Origin: DATLFI01 sp035524895
GTDB lineage: Bacteria; Acidobacteriota; Thermoanaerobaculia; Multivoradales; Multivoraceae
Direction: 5' to 3'
Assembly: GCA_035524895.1 (NCBI GenBank)
Contig: DATLFI010000277.1
Span: 1-30,752, forward strand
Length of the DNA stretch: 30,752 nucleotides
The notes under the pieces were generated by a model. That model saw only the letters and a list, made by a program, of their open reading frames with translations. It did no database searches and was not told the DNA's origin. A program made the translations under genes and the position numbers. Shown here piece by piece: positions 8,201 to 14,550 of this stretch (the first letter of the stretch is position 1; each line of letters starts with the position of its first letter).

Positions 8201-8954
8201 GACAGCCGACTGGCGCGACGGAGAGGACAACTCCGGATCGGCGCGGCTCGTGCCACACGGCTCCGACGACTCGGGCCTGCTGTGGTTCTTCGACCCCGAC
8301 AACTGGGAGATGCTGGTCAAGGTGCTCGACGGTTGCTCGCTCAACGACCGCTTCTGGGTGTTCGCCGCCGCCACCACCGACGTCGAGTACACGCTGCGGG
8401 TCGAGGACACGGTGACCGGCGACCAGCGCACGTACACCAACCCGCTGGGCACCGCGGCGGCGGCGCTCGCCGACACCGACGCGTTCGCCACCTGCGACGC
8501 GGCGGCGCGCGCTCCTCGCGAGAAGGCCGCGGGTACCTTCGACTCGACTCTCGTCGCGGCGGCGGCTGACGGTGCCACGGTCGCGGTCGCGCCATCCACG
8601 GCCTGCCCGCCCGGCGGCACAGCTCTGTGCCTCGCTGGCGGACGCTTCCGCGTCGAGCTCGAGTGGAGCGCCAATGGCGACGACGGTCCCGGCCAGGTGG
8701 TGCCGTTCGGCTCGGACGACTCGGGGCTCTTGTGGTTCTTCGATCCCGACAACTGGGAAATGCTGGTGAAGGTACTCGATGGCTGCGCGCTCAACGAACA
8801 CTTCTGGGTGTTCGCCGCCGCCACCACGACGGTCGAGTACACGCTGCGGGTCACCGACACATCGAGCGGCGCGGTGCGCGAGTACCTCAACGCCGCGGGC
8901 ACCCCCGCCGCAGCGCTCACCGATACCGAGGCTTTCGCCGCCTGCTCGCCGTAG
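5265..8954 (+). CDS. Exported beta-propeller/di-haem cytochrome with two C-terminal four-Cys modules
   Basis: This 1,229-residue protein starts with a signal peptide of about 29 residues. A YVTN-type beta-propeller follows at about 35-500 (LALSPNGQHLYAVNTPDNRLEIF, then PVASAFSKDGATLYVAAFGSS and GQRLFVTTRFDNGVSVLDL). Two c-type haem motifs occur, CASCH at 536-540 and CEGCH at 708-712. Between them HPMKGPMTTQTLRGM and MHWRGDR offer methionine and histidine ligands. DRDGDDFFDRDE at 935-946 is a thrombospondin-type calcium-binding loop. Residues 963-1077 and 1114-1227 are two copies of a four-cysteine module. The architecture suggests a periplasmic or surface redox protein related to di-haem peroxidase/MauG-like cytochromes; the reaction is unknown. 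The ATG at 5265 was chosen because the signal peptide begins there; the frame continues 128 codons further up without protein-like sequence. Confidence 0.85.
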   Translation: MALLSAPLRAGRGAAVASLLATSLPLPAAEAPSFVTFESGHVRPLALSPNGQHLYAVNTPDNRLEIFAVAEAGITHLHSVPVGLEPVAVAARTDSEVWVVNHLSDSVSIVDVAASPPRVVRTLLVGDEPRDIVFAGENRRRAFVTTAHRGQHRQHPSLAGVPGAGDPQLTTPGVGRADVWVFDGDDAGSLGMGPGGKPLGIVTLFGDTPRSLAVSPGGDTVYAGIFLSGNQTTVVPEPAVCDGFDASDQTDACPQQFVGAPGGNPGPATTHDGVPAPEVGLVVKWHDTAGEWQDELGRGWNAALPFRVPDLDVFAIDALTLELGPSWSGVGTTLFDIAVHPPSGRLYVSNTEARNEVRFEGPGDFGGSTVQGRLAEARVTVIDPASGQLRHNHLNSHLDYSITPAPAGAMAHSLSTPVASAFSKDGATLYVAAFGSSRVGVLPTQILDSGTLDPTATSSSYLEVSGGGPSGLVLDAGGQRLFVTTRFDNGVSVLDLATGAETQHVRMHNPEPPEVIGGRRFLYDAVATSSNGEASCASCHVFGDFDGLAWDLGNPDGEVTADPIPIRLEAFAELLFPNINGTGIAQTLHPMKGPMTTQTLRGMVHSGAMHWRGDRAVGVAGTDAFDSAISFRNFNAAFPELLGRAEMLSDADMQAFTDFVLRITLPPNPVRAIDNTLSPAQQRGRDLYFGPRRMDGLPEPAEDLGFTCEGCHTLDPARGFFGTDGQQSFENETQIVKIPHLRNVYQKVGMFGNAAVNGFLQGDNGFQGDQVRGTGLLHDGTVDTLFRFFRASVFDEQFDGAVGFHDDDERRDMEQFMLAFDTDLAPVVGQQVTLLPGHAGSAGERVDLLIARAGTPFVSKVLGGEVTECDLVAHGVAGGIARGYSWNPVTKRFVSDRAAEPPLTDGELRGNAALAGQALTYTCVPPGSGRRMALDRDGDDFFDRDELDAGSDPANARSRPPSCTPGDSRLCLVGNRFEVTADWRDGEDNSGSARLVPHGSDDSGLLWFFDPDNWEMLVKVLDGCSLNDRFWVFAAATTDVEYTLRVEDTVTGDQRTYTNPLGTAAAALADTDAFATCDAAARAPREKAAGTFDSTLVAAAADGATVAVAPSTACPPGGTALCLAGGRFRVELEWSANGDDGPGQVVPFGSDDSGLLWFFDPDNWEMLVKVLDGCALNEHFWVFAAATTTVEYTLRVTDTSSGAVREYLNAAGTPAAALTDTEAFAACSP
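8151..8495 (+). repeat. Four-Cys C-terminal module, copy A
   Basis: Residues 963-1077 of the cytochrome protein. Cysteines are at 963, 971, 1024 and 1077. Core motifs are SGLLWFFDPDNWEMLVKVLD, FWVFAAATT, EYTLRV and DTDAFATC. The pattern could form two disulfides outside the cytoplasm. Confidence 0.8.
8604..8945 (+). repeat. Four-Cys C-terminal module, copy B
   Basis: Residues 1114-1227 of the same protein, with cysteines at 1114, 1122, 1174 and 1227. Residues 1149-1174 are identical to 999-1024 of copy A over 26 residues, yet about ten codons differ, all synonymously. Confidence 0.8.
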
Positions 8955-9010
8955 CGGTCGACCGCCGTGGCGCGTCCAGGGCGACGCGCTATGCGAGCGG
9001 TTCGACGGGC

Positions 9011-9016
9011 TATGCT
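9011..9016 (+). promoter_or_regulatory. -10 element (TATGCT) of tRNA-Lys
   Basis: GGGCTATGCTCGC sits 15 nt before the mature tRNA 5' end, with the same GCTATnnT core as the tRNA-Glu element. The 8955-9031 gap also holds a perfect 10-bp palindrome (CGGTCGACCG, 8955-8964) directly after the cytochrome stop codon. No -35 box is evident. Confidence 0.45.
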
Positions 9017-9031
9017 CGCTCGTGCGCTCGG

Positions 9032-9107
9032 GGGCCGTTAGCTCAGCTGGTAGAGCAGCGGACTTTTAATCCGTAGGTCCGGGGTTCGAGCCCCCGACGG
9101 CCCACCA
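9032..9107 (+). tRNA. tRNA-Lys (anticodon TTT)
   Basis: A full cloverleaf with acceptor strands GGGCCGT and ACGGCCC, an A discriminator and encoded CCA (9105-9107). The D arm reads AGCTCAGCTGGTAGAGC, the anticodon stem-loop GCGGA-CTTTTAA-TCCGT and the T arm CGGGG-TTCGAGC-CCCCG. The loop gives TTT for lysine. It lies about 100 bp upstream of purA on the same strand. Confidence 0.96.
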
Positions 9108-9156
9108 GCCAAAACCACCCGAGCTCCTAGAGCTGCTCCTTCGAGCGCCGAGCGGC

Positions 9157-9162
9157 TATCGT
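9157..9162 (+). promoter_or_regulatory. Candidate -10 element (TATCGT) for purA
   Basis: CGGCTATCGTTGG repeats the GCTATnnT core found before both tRNAs and the cytochrome gene. A start near 9169 would give a leader of about 40 nt containing the GAGGAG ribosome site. purA could therefore be transcribed separately from tRNA-Lys. Confidence 0.4.
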
Positions 9163-9208
9163 TGGCCCGGCGCGCGGCATGGATCGCGCACCGCGTCGAG
9201 GAGCATCG

Positions 9209-10558
9209 ATGGCGAACATCGTGGTGGTGGGAATGCAGTGGGGTGACGAGGGGAAGGGCAAGATCGTCGATCTGCTCTGTCCCGCTTTCGACGCGGTCGC
9301 ACGCTACCAGGGTGGACACAACGCCGGCCACACGGTCAAGTTCGCGGACCGCCACTTCTCGCTGCACCTGATCCCGTCGGGGATCCTCCACGAAGGGATG
9401 CGCTGCTACCTCGGCAACGGCATGGTGCTGTCGCCGCCGGCATTCCTAAAGGAGCTCGACGGGCTGCGCAAGGCGGGTGTCGAGGTCGACGGGCGGCTTT
9501 TCGTGTCGGAGCGGACGCAGGTGATCCTGCCGGGGCTCGACGCGCTCGACAAGGCGCGCGAGACTCGGCTCGGCCTCGCGAAGATCGGCACCACCTCGCG
9601 CGGCATCGGGCCGGCCTACGAGCTCAAGGCGGCGCGGCTGGGTCTGCGGGTGTGCGACCTGGTCGCGGGACCACTGCGTTTCGGCGATCGGCTCGCGGCC
9701 CAGTACGAGCGCATGGAGTGGGAGCTGCGGGCTCTCGGCGCCGACCCGGCGGCGGTGTTCGAGGGCGGGCGCGAGGCGCTGTTGGAAACGCTCGCGCGCT
9801 ACGGCGAGGCGCTGCGGCCGTTCGCGTGCGATGTGTCGCGCGCGCTCGCCGACACCATCGACCGCGGCGAGGGCGTGCTGTTCGAGGGCGCCCAGGGGAC
9901 GCTGCTCGACGTCGACTTCGGCACCTACCCTTATGTCACCAGCTCGAACGCGATCTCCGGCGGCGCCTGCACCGGCTGCGGCGTGCCGCCGACCCGCATC
10001 GACGGCGTCGTCGGCATCCTCAAGGCCTACACCACACGCGTCGGCGGCGGACCCTTCCCCACCGAGCTGGGCGACGACCAGCCGCTCGGCGAGCACCTGC
10101 GCCGTCGCGGCAACGAGTACGGCACGACCACCGGCAGGCCGCGCCGCTGCGGCTGGCTCGACCTGGTGGTAGCGCGCTACGCGCGGCGGCTCTCGGGGGT
10201 CGGGTCGCTGGCGCTCACCAAGCTCGACGTGCTCGACGAGCTCGACGAGATCCTGGTGTGCGAGGCCTACGAGATAGACGGGGTGCGCACGGCAGAGCTG
10301 CCGCCCGACGTCGAGACTCTCGAGCGCGCGCGCCCGCTCTACCGCAAGGTGCCCGGCTGGAAGACCAGCACGGCGGGCCACCTCGACTATCGCAGCCTGC
10401 CGCGCGCCGCGCGGGAGTACGTCGAGCTGGTCGAGGAGCGACTCGAGATCCCCGTCGATCTCCTGTCGACCGGACCGCGGCGGGAGGAGACCATGGTCCG
10501 CGACGCCGCTCTGGGACCTTGGTTGGGCGAGCGGATGCGCGCGGTCACGGCGGGCTGA
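9209..10558 (+). CDS. purA: Adenylosuccinate synthetase
   Basis: This 449-residue cytosolic enzyme joins IMP and aspartate using GTP to give adenylosuccinate, the first committed step from IMP to AMP. The signature QWGDEGKGK is at residues 10-18, with the catalytic Asp13 of the E. coli enzyme conserved. GGHNAGHTV places the catalytic His at 41. TTSRGIGPAYELK, EGAQGTLLDVDFGTYPYVTSSN and GVVGILKAYTTRVG are all family-specific blocks. Length is slightly above the usual 430 or so. The ATG at 9209 is preceded by GAGGAG at a good distance; a start ten codons earlier lacks this and adds an unconserved tail. It stands alone rather than in a purine cluster, and its stop codon lies inside a hairpin shared with the convergent gene. 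Confidence 0.97.
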   Translation: MANIVVVGMQWGDEGKGKIVDLLCPAFDAVARYQGGHNAGHTVKFADRHFSLHLIPSGILHEGMRCYLGNGMVLSPPAFLKELDGLRKAGVEVDGRLFVSERTQVILPGLDALDKARETRLGLAKIGTTSRGIGPAYELKAARLGLRVCDLVAGPLRFGDRLAAQYERMEWELRALGADPAAVFEGGREALLETLARYGEALRPFACDVSRALADTIDRGEGVLFEGAQGTLLDVDFGTYPYVTSSNAISGGACTGCGVPPTRIDGVVGILKAYTTRVGGGPFPTELGDDQPLGEHLRRRGNEYGTTTGRPRRCGWLDLVVARYARRLSGVGSLALTKLDVLDELDEILVCEAYEIDGVRTAELPPDVETLERARPLYRKVPGWKTSTAGHLDYRSLPRAAREYVELVEERLEIPVDLLSTGPRREETMVRDAALGPWLGERMRAVTAG

Positions 10559-10565
10559 TCGCCGT
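10547..10565. terminator. Hairpin shared by convergent purA and diguanylate cyclase genes
   Basis: ACGGCG and CGCCGT form a perfect 6-bp stem around a 7-base loop. It spans the purA stop and reaches the last base of the convergent gene. Only 6 bp separate the two genes. There is no U tract, so termination is an inference from position and symmetry. Confidence 0.35.
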
Positions 10566-11473
10566 CAGGTTCCTTCCCGCTCCGCCTGCAGCGCCATGAC
10601 CCGATCGCGTCCGACGCGCTTGGCGGCGTAGAGAGACTGGTCGGCACGCTCGTAGAGGCCGGCGGGCGACATGCCGGGCTCCAGGGTCGCGACGCCTATG
10701 CTGAGGGTGGTGCTGAGCCGCCGGCCCCTGTCCGTCACCGGATGGGCAGCGATCTCTCTCCGAACCCGGTCCGCGAAAGCCACCGCCCCTTCGAGATCGA
10801 CGTCGGGCAGCACCACCGCGAACTCGTCGCCTCCGAGACGCGCCAGGAGCTGCTCGCGTCGAACCCGTGCCTGCACGATCCCTGCGACCTCGCGCAGCAG
10901 CCGGTCGCCGAAGAGATGGCCGAAGCCGTCGTTGATCTCCTTGAAGCGATCGAGATCGAGCAGCACGAGGGAGAGCGCGCTGCCGGAACGGCCGGAGCGC
11001 GCCACCTCACGGTCGACGAAGTCGTCGAAGTAGCGCCGGTTGTGCACCTGCGTCAGGCCATCGACGATGGTGAGGCGGTAGATCTCCTCGTGGTAGCGCG
11101 ACTCGAGATCGTCCCCGCACAGGAAGCGCAGCACGATGCCGCCGATCTTGATCAGGTCGCCGTGAGTGAGCCGGCGCGGCCCCTCGATGCGATCGCCGTT
11201 GACCAGGGTACCGTTCGTGGAGCCGAGGTCTTCGACCCAGTGGCCGTCGCCTTCCGGGAAGAGACGCGCGTGCAGGCGCGACACCGAGTCGGCCTCGATC
11301 ACGATGGCGTTGGTCAGCGCCCGCCCGATCTCGACCACGGTCGATTCGGCCCCGCCCAGCGGGTAGCGCCGGCCGAGCTCGCCGCCGTAGATCAAGACCA
11401 GCGACGCGGGCGTACCGCGCTCGTCCTCGGGAATCGCCGGCTCATCGATGATGCGGGTCGTGGGGTCGGGCAA
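10565..11473 (-). CDS. FHA-GGDEF diguanylate cyclase
   Basis: A protein of about 302 residues. Residues about 25-118 form a forkhead-associated phosphothreonine-binding domain (GRALTNAIVIEADSVSRLHARL and DLGSTNGTLVN, with the conserved R, S, H and N residues). Residues about 130-300 form a GGDEF domain with DGLTQVHNRRYF, LLDLDRFKEINDGFGH and an intact GGDEF, so it should make c-di-GMP from GTP. The inhibitory I-site normally reads RxxD just before this; here it is RREQ, so product inhibition is probably lost. No ATG or GTG is available at the start. I chose the TTG at 11473 because GAGGA precedes it and the candidate promoter leaves room for a leader. A TTG at 11530 is the alternative. FHA binding to a phosphothreonine partner suggests control by a Ser/Thr kinase. 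Confidence 0.88.
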   Translation of the reverse strand: MPDPTTRIIDEPAIPEDERGTPASLVLIYGGELGRRYPLGGAESTVVEIGRALTNAIVIEADSVSRLHARLFPEGDGHWVEDLGSTNGTLVNGDRIEGPRRLTHGDLIKIGGIVLRFLCGDDLESRYHEEIYRLTIVDGLTQVHNRRYFDDFVDREVARSGRSGSALSLVLLDLDRFKEINDGFGHLFGDRLLREVAGIVQARVRREQLLARLGGDEFAVVLPDVDLEGAVAFADRVRREIAAHPVTDRGRRLSTTLSIGVATLEPGMSPAGLYERADQSLYAAKRVGRDRVMALQAEREGT

Positions 11474-11538
11474 GGTCTCGGGTCCTCGTCGGCGCCAGGG
11501 CGCCGTCGCGTGCCAGGATGAGCCAGGCAAACGAGCCG

Positions 11539-11544
11539 ATCTTA
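11539..11544 (-). promoter_or_regulatory. Candidate -10 element (TAAGAT) for the FHA-GGDEF gene
   Basis: Minus-strand CGGTAAGATCGG would start transcription near 11532. That is essentially on the TTG at 11530 but leaves about 59 nt before the TTG at 11473, favouring the shorter protein. No good -35 box is visible. Confidence 0.35.
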
Positions 11545-11623
11545 CCGGGCCGCGAGCTGGCCTGACGCTCGCAACAATTGCCGGTGGGAGCCGCTCCAGG
11601 GGAACCCTCGGACCGTACCGCCA

Positions 11624-13072
11624 GTGCTCGACCTATTCGGACCCGATCGCCTACTGCTTGGCGCCGCGACCTCCGCCGCCGCGGCGGTATGCGCGATCGC
11701 CGCGTTCTCGCACGCGGTGTTGAGCAAGAGCGACGTCCGCGCCGCGATCGGATGGTGCGGGATCATCCTGTCGCTGCCGTTCCTGGGGCCGCTCGCGTAC
11801 CTGCTGTTCGGCATCAATCGCATCCAGCGTCGCGCCGGACGGCTGTTCGGCCCGGCCCCTCACCAGGCTCGTCGGACGCAGGCTGCCACGATCCCGACAG
11901 GCGAGGACCCCGCTGGTGCCTACGGCTGTAGCGGCCTGGCACGATTCCTCGACGGTCTGGGCCTCAATCGGCAGCTCGCCGGCAACAGCGTGCGGCCGCT
12001 GTTCTCGGGTGACGAAGCCTACGGCGCACAGCTCGCCGCCATCGATTCCGCTCGCACCTCGGTCGCACTTTCGACCTACATCTTCGACCACGATCCGACC
12101 GGCCTCCAGTTCGCCGACGCTCTCCAGCGTGCCGTCTCGCGAGGCGTCATGGTCCGCGTGCTGGTCGACGCCGTGGGCGATCGCTACTCGTTTCCGTCGA
12201 TGGTCGGCCACCTGCGCCGGCGCGGAGTCTCGGCGGCGCCGTTCAACCGCAACCGGATGCCGTGGCGCTTCCCCTACCTCAACCTGCGCAACCACCGGAA
12301 GCTCCTGGTGGTCGACGGCCACCTGGCCTTCACCGGCGGCATGAACATCCGGCATGGTCATCGCCTGAGCGAGGACGTGCCGGCCGCCGTGCAGGACATT
12401 CACTTCGAGGTCGCGGGCCCAGTGGTCGGCGACCTGCAGTCCGTCTTCGCCGGGGACTGGCACTTCGCCACGCGCGAGTTCCTGGTAGGGGAGGCCTGGT
12501 TCCCGCCGCTCGAGCCGGTGGGCGAAGTGGCGGCGCGAGTGGTCGAGGACGGTCCGGACCGCAACCTCGACCGGTTGTTGTGGTCGGTGATGGGGGCGAT
12601 TGGGTGCGCGGAACGCCGCGTGCTGATCGTCAACCCGTACTTCCTGCCCGACGCCGGACTCGATCGCGCACTCCAGGTCGCCGCTCGCCGCGGCGTCGAC
12701 GTGGACATCCTGGTACCGGAGCACAACAACCTGCGGCTCGTGCACCGCGCGTCGCGCGCCTCCTGGCGCTGGGTGCTCGAAGGCGGCTGCCGCATCTGGC
12801 TCACGCCGCCGCCCTTCGACCACTCGAAGCTGCTGCTGATGGACGACGCGTGGTCGTTCGTGGGCAGCGCGAACCTCGACCCGCGCAGCCTGCGACTCAA
12901 CTTCGAGCTGAACATCGCCTGCCAGTGCAAGGTGCTCCACCAACAGCTCGCCGCCGTGGTGGAAGAGAAGAAGAGTCGCTCCACCGAGGTGACCCTGGCC
13001 ATGTGGTGGAAGCAGCCGCGGCGGGAACGGATCGTGGATGGCGCGGTGAGGTTGCTGTCGCCGTATCTGTGA
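11624..13072 (+). CDS. Cardiolipin synthase-like phospholipase D family protein
   Basis: A 482-residue membrane enzyme. Two hydrophobic helices lie at about 9-30 and 42-65, followed by two phospholipase D active sites. These are NHRKLLVVDG (His224, Lys226, Asp231) and DHSKLLLMDD (His400, Lys402, Asp407). FTGGMNI and FVGSANLDPRS follow them as in bacterial cardiolipin synthases. Length and two-helix start match ClsA-type enzymes, which condense two phosphatidylglycerols to cardiolipin; I infer that reaction. The start is GTG at 11624, without a strong ribosome site. The gene diverges from the FHA-GGDEF gene and converges on the flavoprotein gene. A 12-bp direct repeat covers its stop codon. 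Confidence 0.88.
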   Translation: MLDLFGPDRLLLGAATSAAAAVCAIAAFSHAVLSKSDVRAAIGWCGIILSLPFLGPLAYLLFGINRIQRRAGRLFGPAPHQARRTQAATIPTGEDPAGAYGCSGLARFLDGLGLNRQLAGNSVRPLFSGDEAYGAQLAAIDSARTSVALSTYIFDHDPTGLQFADALQRAVSRGVMVRVLVDAVGDRYSFPSMVGHLRRRGVSAAPFNRNRMPWRFPYLNLRNHRKLLVVDGHLAFTGGMNIRHGHRLSEDVPAAVQDIHFEVAGPVVGDLQSVFAGDWHFATREFLVGEAWFPPLEPVGEVAARVVEDGPDRNLDRLLWSVMGAIGCAERRVLIVNPYFLPDAGLDRALQVAARRGVDVDILVPEHNNLRLVHRASRASWRWVLEGGCRIWLTPPPFDHSKLLLMDDAWSFVGSANLDPRSLRLNFELNIACQCKVLHQQLAAVVEEKKSRSTEVTLAMWWKQPRRERIVDGAVRLLSPYL

Positions 13073-13090
13073 CCGCAGGCCGTATCTGTG
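13060..13090 (+). repeat. 12-bp direct repeat spanning the phospholipase D stop codon
   Basis: GCCGTATCTGTG occurs at 13060-13071 and again at 13079-13090, a 19-bp step. The first copy encodes the last residues and most of the stop codon. It looks like a small duplication in the convergent gap, with no function evident. Confidence 0.6.
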
Positions 13091-13115
13091 GCGGTGGAGG
13101 GGGCGGGCGCGCACC

Positions 13116-14288
13116 TCAGTGCGTGTCACTGAAGCCTCCCGCCCTCGCCTCGACACGGCTCGCCAGTCCGCCATCCAGGATAGCCGCCGCCTGCTCCACC
13201 ATCTCCTCGAGGATCACTCGGGCAGGGCGGATCTCGCGCAGCATGCCGGCGGTCTGCCCCGCCGCATTCATCAACAGCTCCTCGCGACCGGCGGCGCGAA
13301 TGGAGTGCACGAGGTCGCGGACGAGGAATCCCTGCTCGCCCATCGGCAGCGCCTGCAGCCCGCTGCGCTCCCAGGCCTCGATCAAGGGGTTGGTGATGTT
13401 GCGCATGGTCTTGCCGCTGTAGAGGCGAGTGACCACGGTGTCCTCGGCGGCAGCCTCGAGGATGCGCCGCTTCTGCAGGTCCGGCTGGTTCGCCTCCTCG
13501 GCGACCAGGAACGCGGTGCCGCACCAAGCGCCGACGGCACCGAGCGCGAGCACGGCGGCGAGCCCGCGACCGTCGGCGATGCCGCCCGCCGCGATCACCG
13601 GAATGGGCGTCACCGCGTCGATGACCTGCGGCACCAGGGCGAGCGTCGCGATGCGGCCGGTGTGGCCCCCCGCCTCGGTTCCCTGCGCGACGACCGCGTC
13701 GACTCCGCTCTCGGCGACCCGGCACGCGCTGTGCACATTGCCGACCAGCGACAGGATCCTCGTCCCCCGCTCGCGCAGCCGGTCGACCCAGGGTCCTGGG
13801 CTGCCGAGCCCCGAGGCGAACACCGGAACGCGCTCCTCGATGACGACCTCCATCTGCGCATCTGCCCAGCCCATACCCGCCGGCAACGGGGCCGGCGGCG
13901 GCGCCGGCGGTGCCTGCCGCCAGTCGATCCCGAGCTCGGCGGCGAGATGTCGCAAGCCCGCACGGGAGCGTTCCAGCGCCTCCGGAGGCGGAGGCTGCGC
14001 GCGGCCGGCGCCAGGCCCGAGGAACGCTCCCGGCAGAAGGAGGTCGACGCCGAACGGCCGGTCGGTCAGTCGTCGCAAGGCGCGGATCTCCCCGCGGAGC
14101 TGCTCCGGTGGATACGACACGCCGCCGATGACGCCGAGGCCGCCGGCGTTGGACACCGCGGAGGCCAGCTCGCGCGTAGCGACAGGCCCCATGACTCCGC
14201 CCGCCACGGGCCCCATGCCGGCAAGAATTACCGGGTACTCGACACCAAATTGCTCGCAGAACGCGGTGCGCAGGCAGGGTCGACTCAT
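13116..14288 (-). CDS. Nitronate monooxygenase-like FMN enzyme
   Basis: A 390-residue TIM-barrel flavoprotein of the 2-nitropropane dioxygenase/nitronate monooxygenase family. Supporting blocks are GVEYPVILAGMGPVAG at the start, ELASAVSNAGGLGVIGG, AQGTEAGGHTG at 201-211 (family phosphate-loop and active-site histidine region) and PVIAAGGIADGRGLAAVLALGA. The family uses FMN and oxygen on nitronates, but many members act on other substrates such as enoyl compounds, so the exact reaction is open. Residues about 94-140 form a proline- and glycine-rich insertion. The ATG at 14288 was chosen because conserved sequence begins right after it; the longer open frame reads through non-protein-like sequence. 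No strong ribosome site is visible. Confidence 0.85.
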   Translation of the reverse strand: MSRPCLRTAFCEQFGVEYPVILAGMGPVAGGVMGPVATRELASAVSNAGGLGVIGGVSYPPEQLRGEIRALRRLTDRPFGVDLLLPGAFLGPGAGRAQPPPPEALERSRAGLRHLAAELGIDWRQAPPAPPPAPLPAGMGWADAQMEVVIEERVPVFASGLGSPGPWVDRLRERGTRILSLVGNVHSACRVAESGVDAVVAQGTEAGGHTGRIATLALVPQVIDAVTPIPVIAAGGIADGRGLAAVLALGAVGAWCGTAFLVAEEANQPDLQKRRILEAAAEDTVVTRLYSGKTMRNITNPLIEAWERSGLQALPMGEQGFLVRDLVHSIRAAGREELLMNAAGQTAGMLREIRPARVILEEMVEQAAAILDGGLASRVEARAGGFSDTH

Positions 14289-14316
14289 ATGGCGTCTGGG
14301 GTTGGCGAGCCCGACC

Positions 14317-14322
14317 ACTCTA
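14317..14322 (-). promoter_or_regulatory. Candidate -10 element (TAGAGT) for the flavoprotein gene
   Basis: Minus-strand CCGATAGAGTGG gives TAGAGT, placing a start about 22 nt before the ATG. The rest of the 262-bp divergent gap (14289-14550) shows no gene. Confidence 0.3.
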
Positions 14323-14451
14323 TCGGCGTGCGGTAGATCGCGAACCGCGCGCCTCCGCGCGGCTGTTCCAGTCGACCGTTCGTACCGTCTCACCCAAGGG
14401 GTCGTTTCGCGAACGCCGTGCAAGACATACCTCCCCGAGGACCGAATCCGA

Positions 14452-14480
14452 GCGACACCAGTGACGTAAAGCGTTAGGCT
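14452..14480 (+). promoter_or_regulatory. Candidate promoter of the CHRD protein gene
   Basis: GCGACA (14452-14457) and TAGGCT (14475-14480) are separated by 17 bp. Each matches part of the sigma-70 consensus. A start near 14487 leaves a 64-nt leader with a GAGGAG ribosome site before the ATG at 14551. The same TAGGCT recurs before the glutamate dehydrogenase gene. Confidence 0.4.
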
Positions 14481-14550
14481 CTCGTCCTCTGATCGGTGCT
14501 CATCGGACCACCGTCCTTTTCCTCCCTCCACGACTCGAGGAGTCCCGAAC

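Noticed and set aside
6522..8801. A 759-codon open frame on the minus strand opposite the cytochrome gene
   Set aside because: Composition is dominated by V, R, E and A with no domain pattern, and the plus strand carries clear haem motifs and repeats.
8955..8964. A perfect 10-bp palindrome just after the cytochrome stop
   Set aside because: It has no loop and no further symmetry, so it is a poor terminator, and a single 10-bp palindrome is expected at times in GC-rich DNA. No operator role could be supported.
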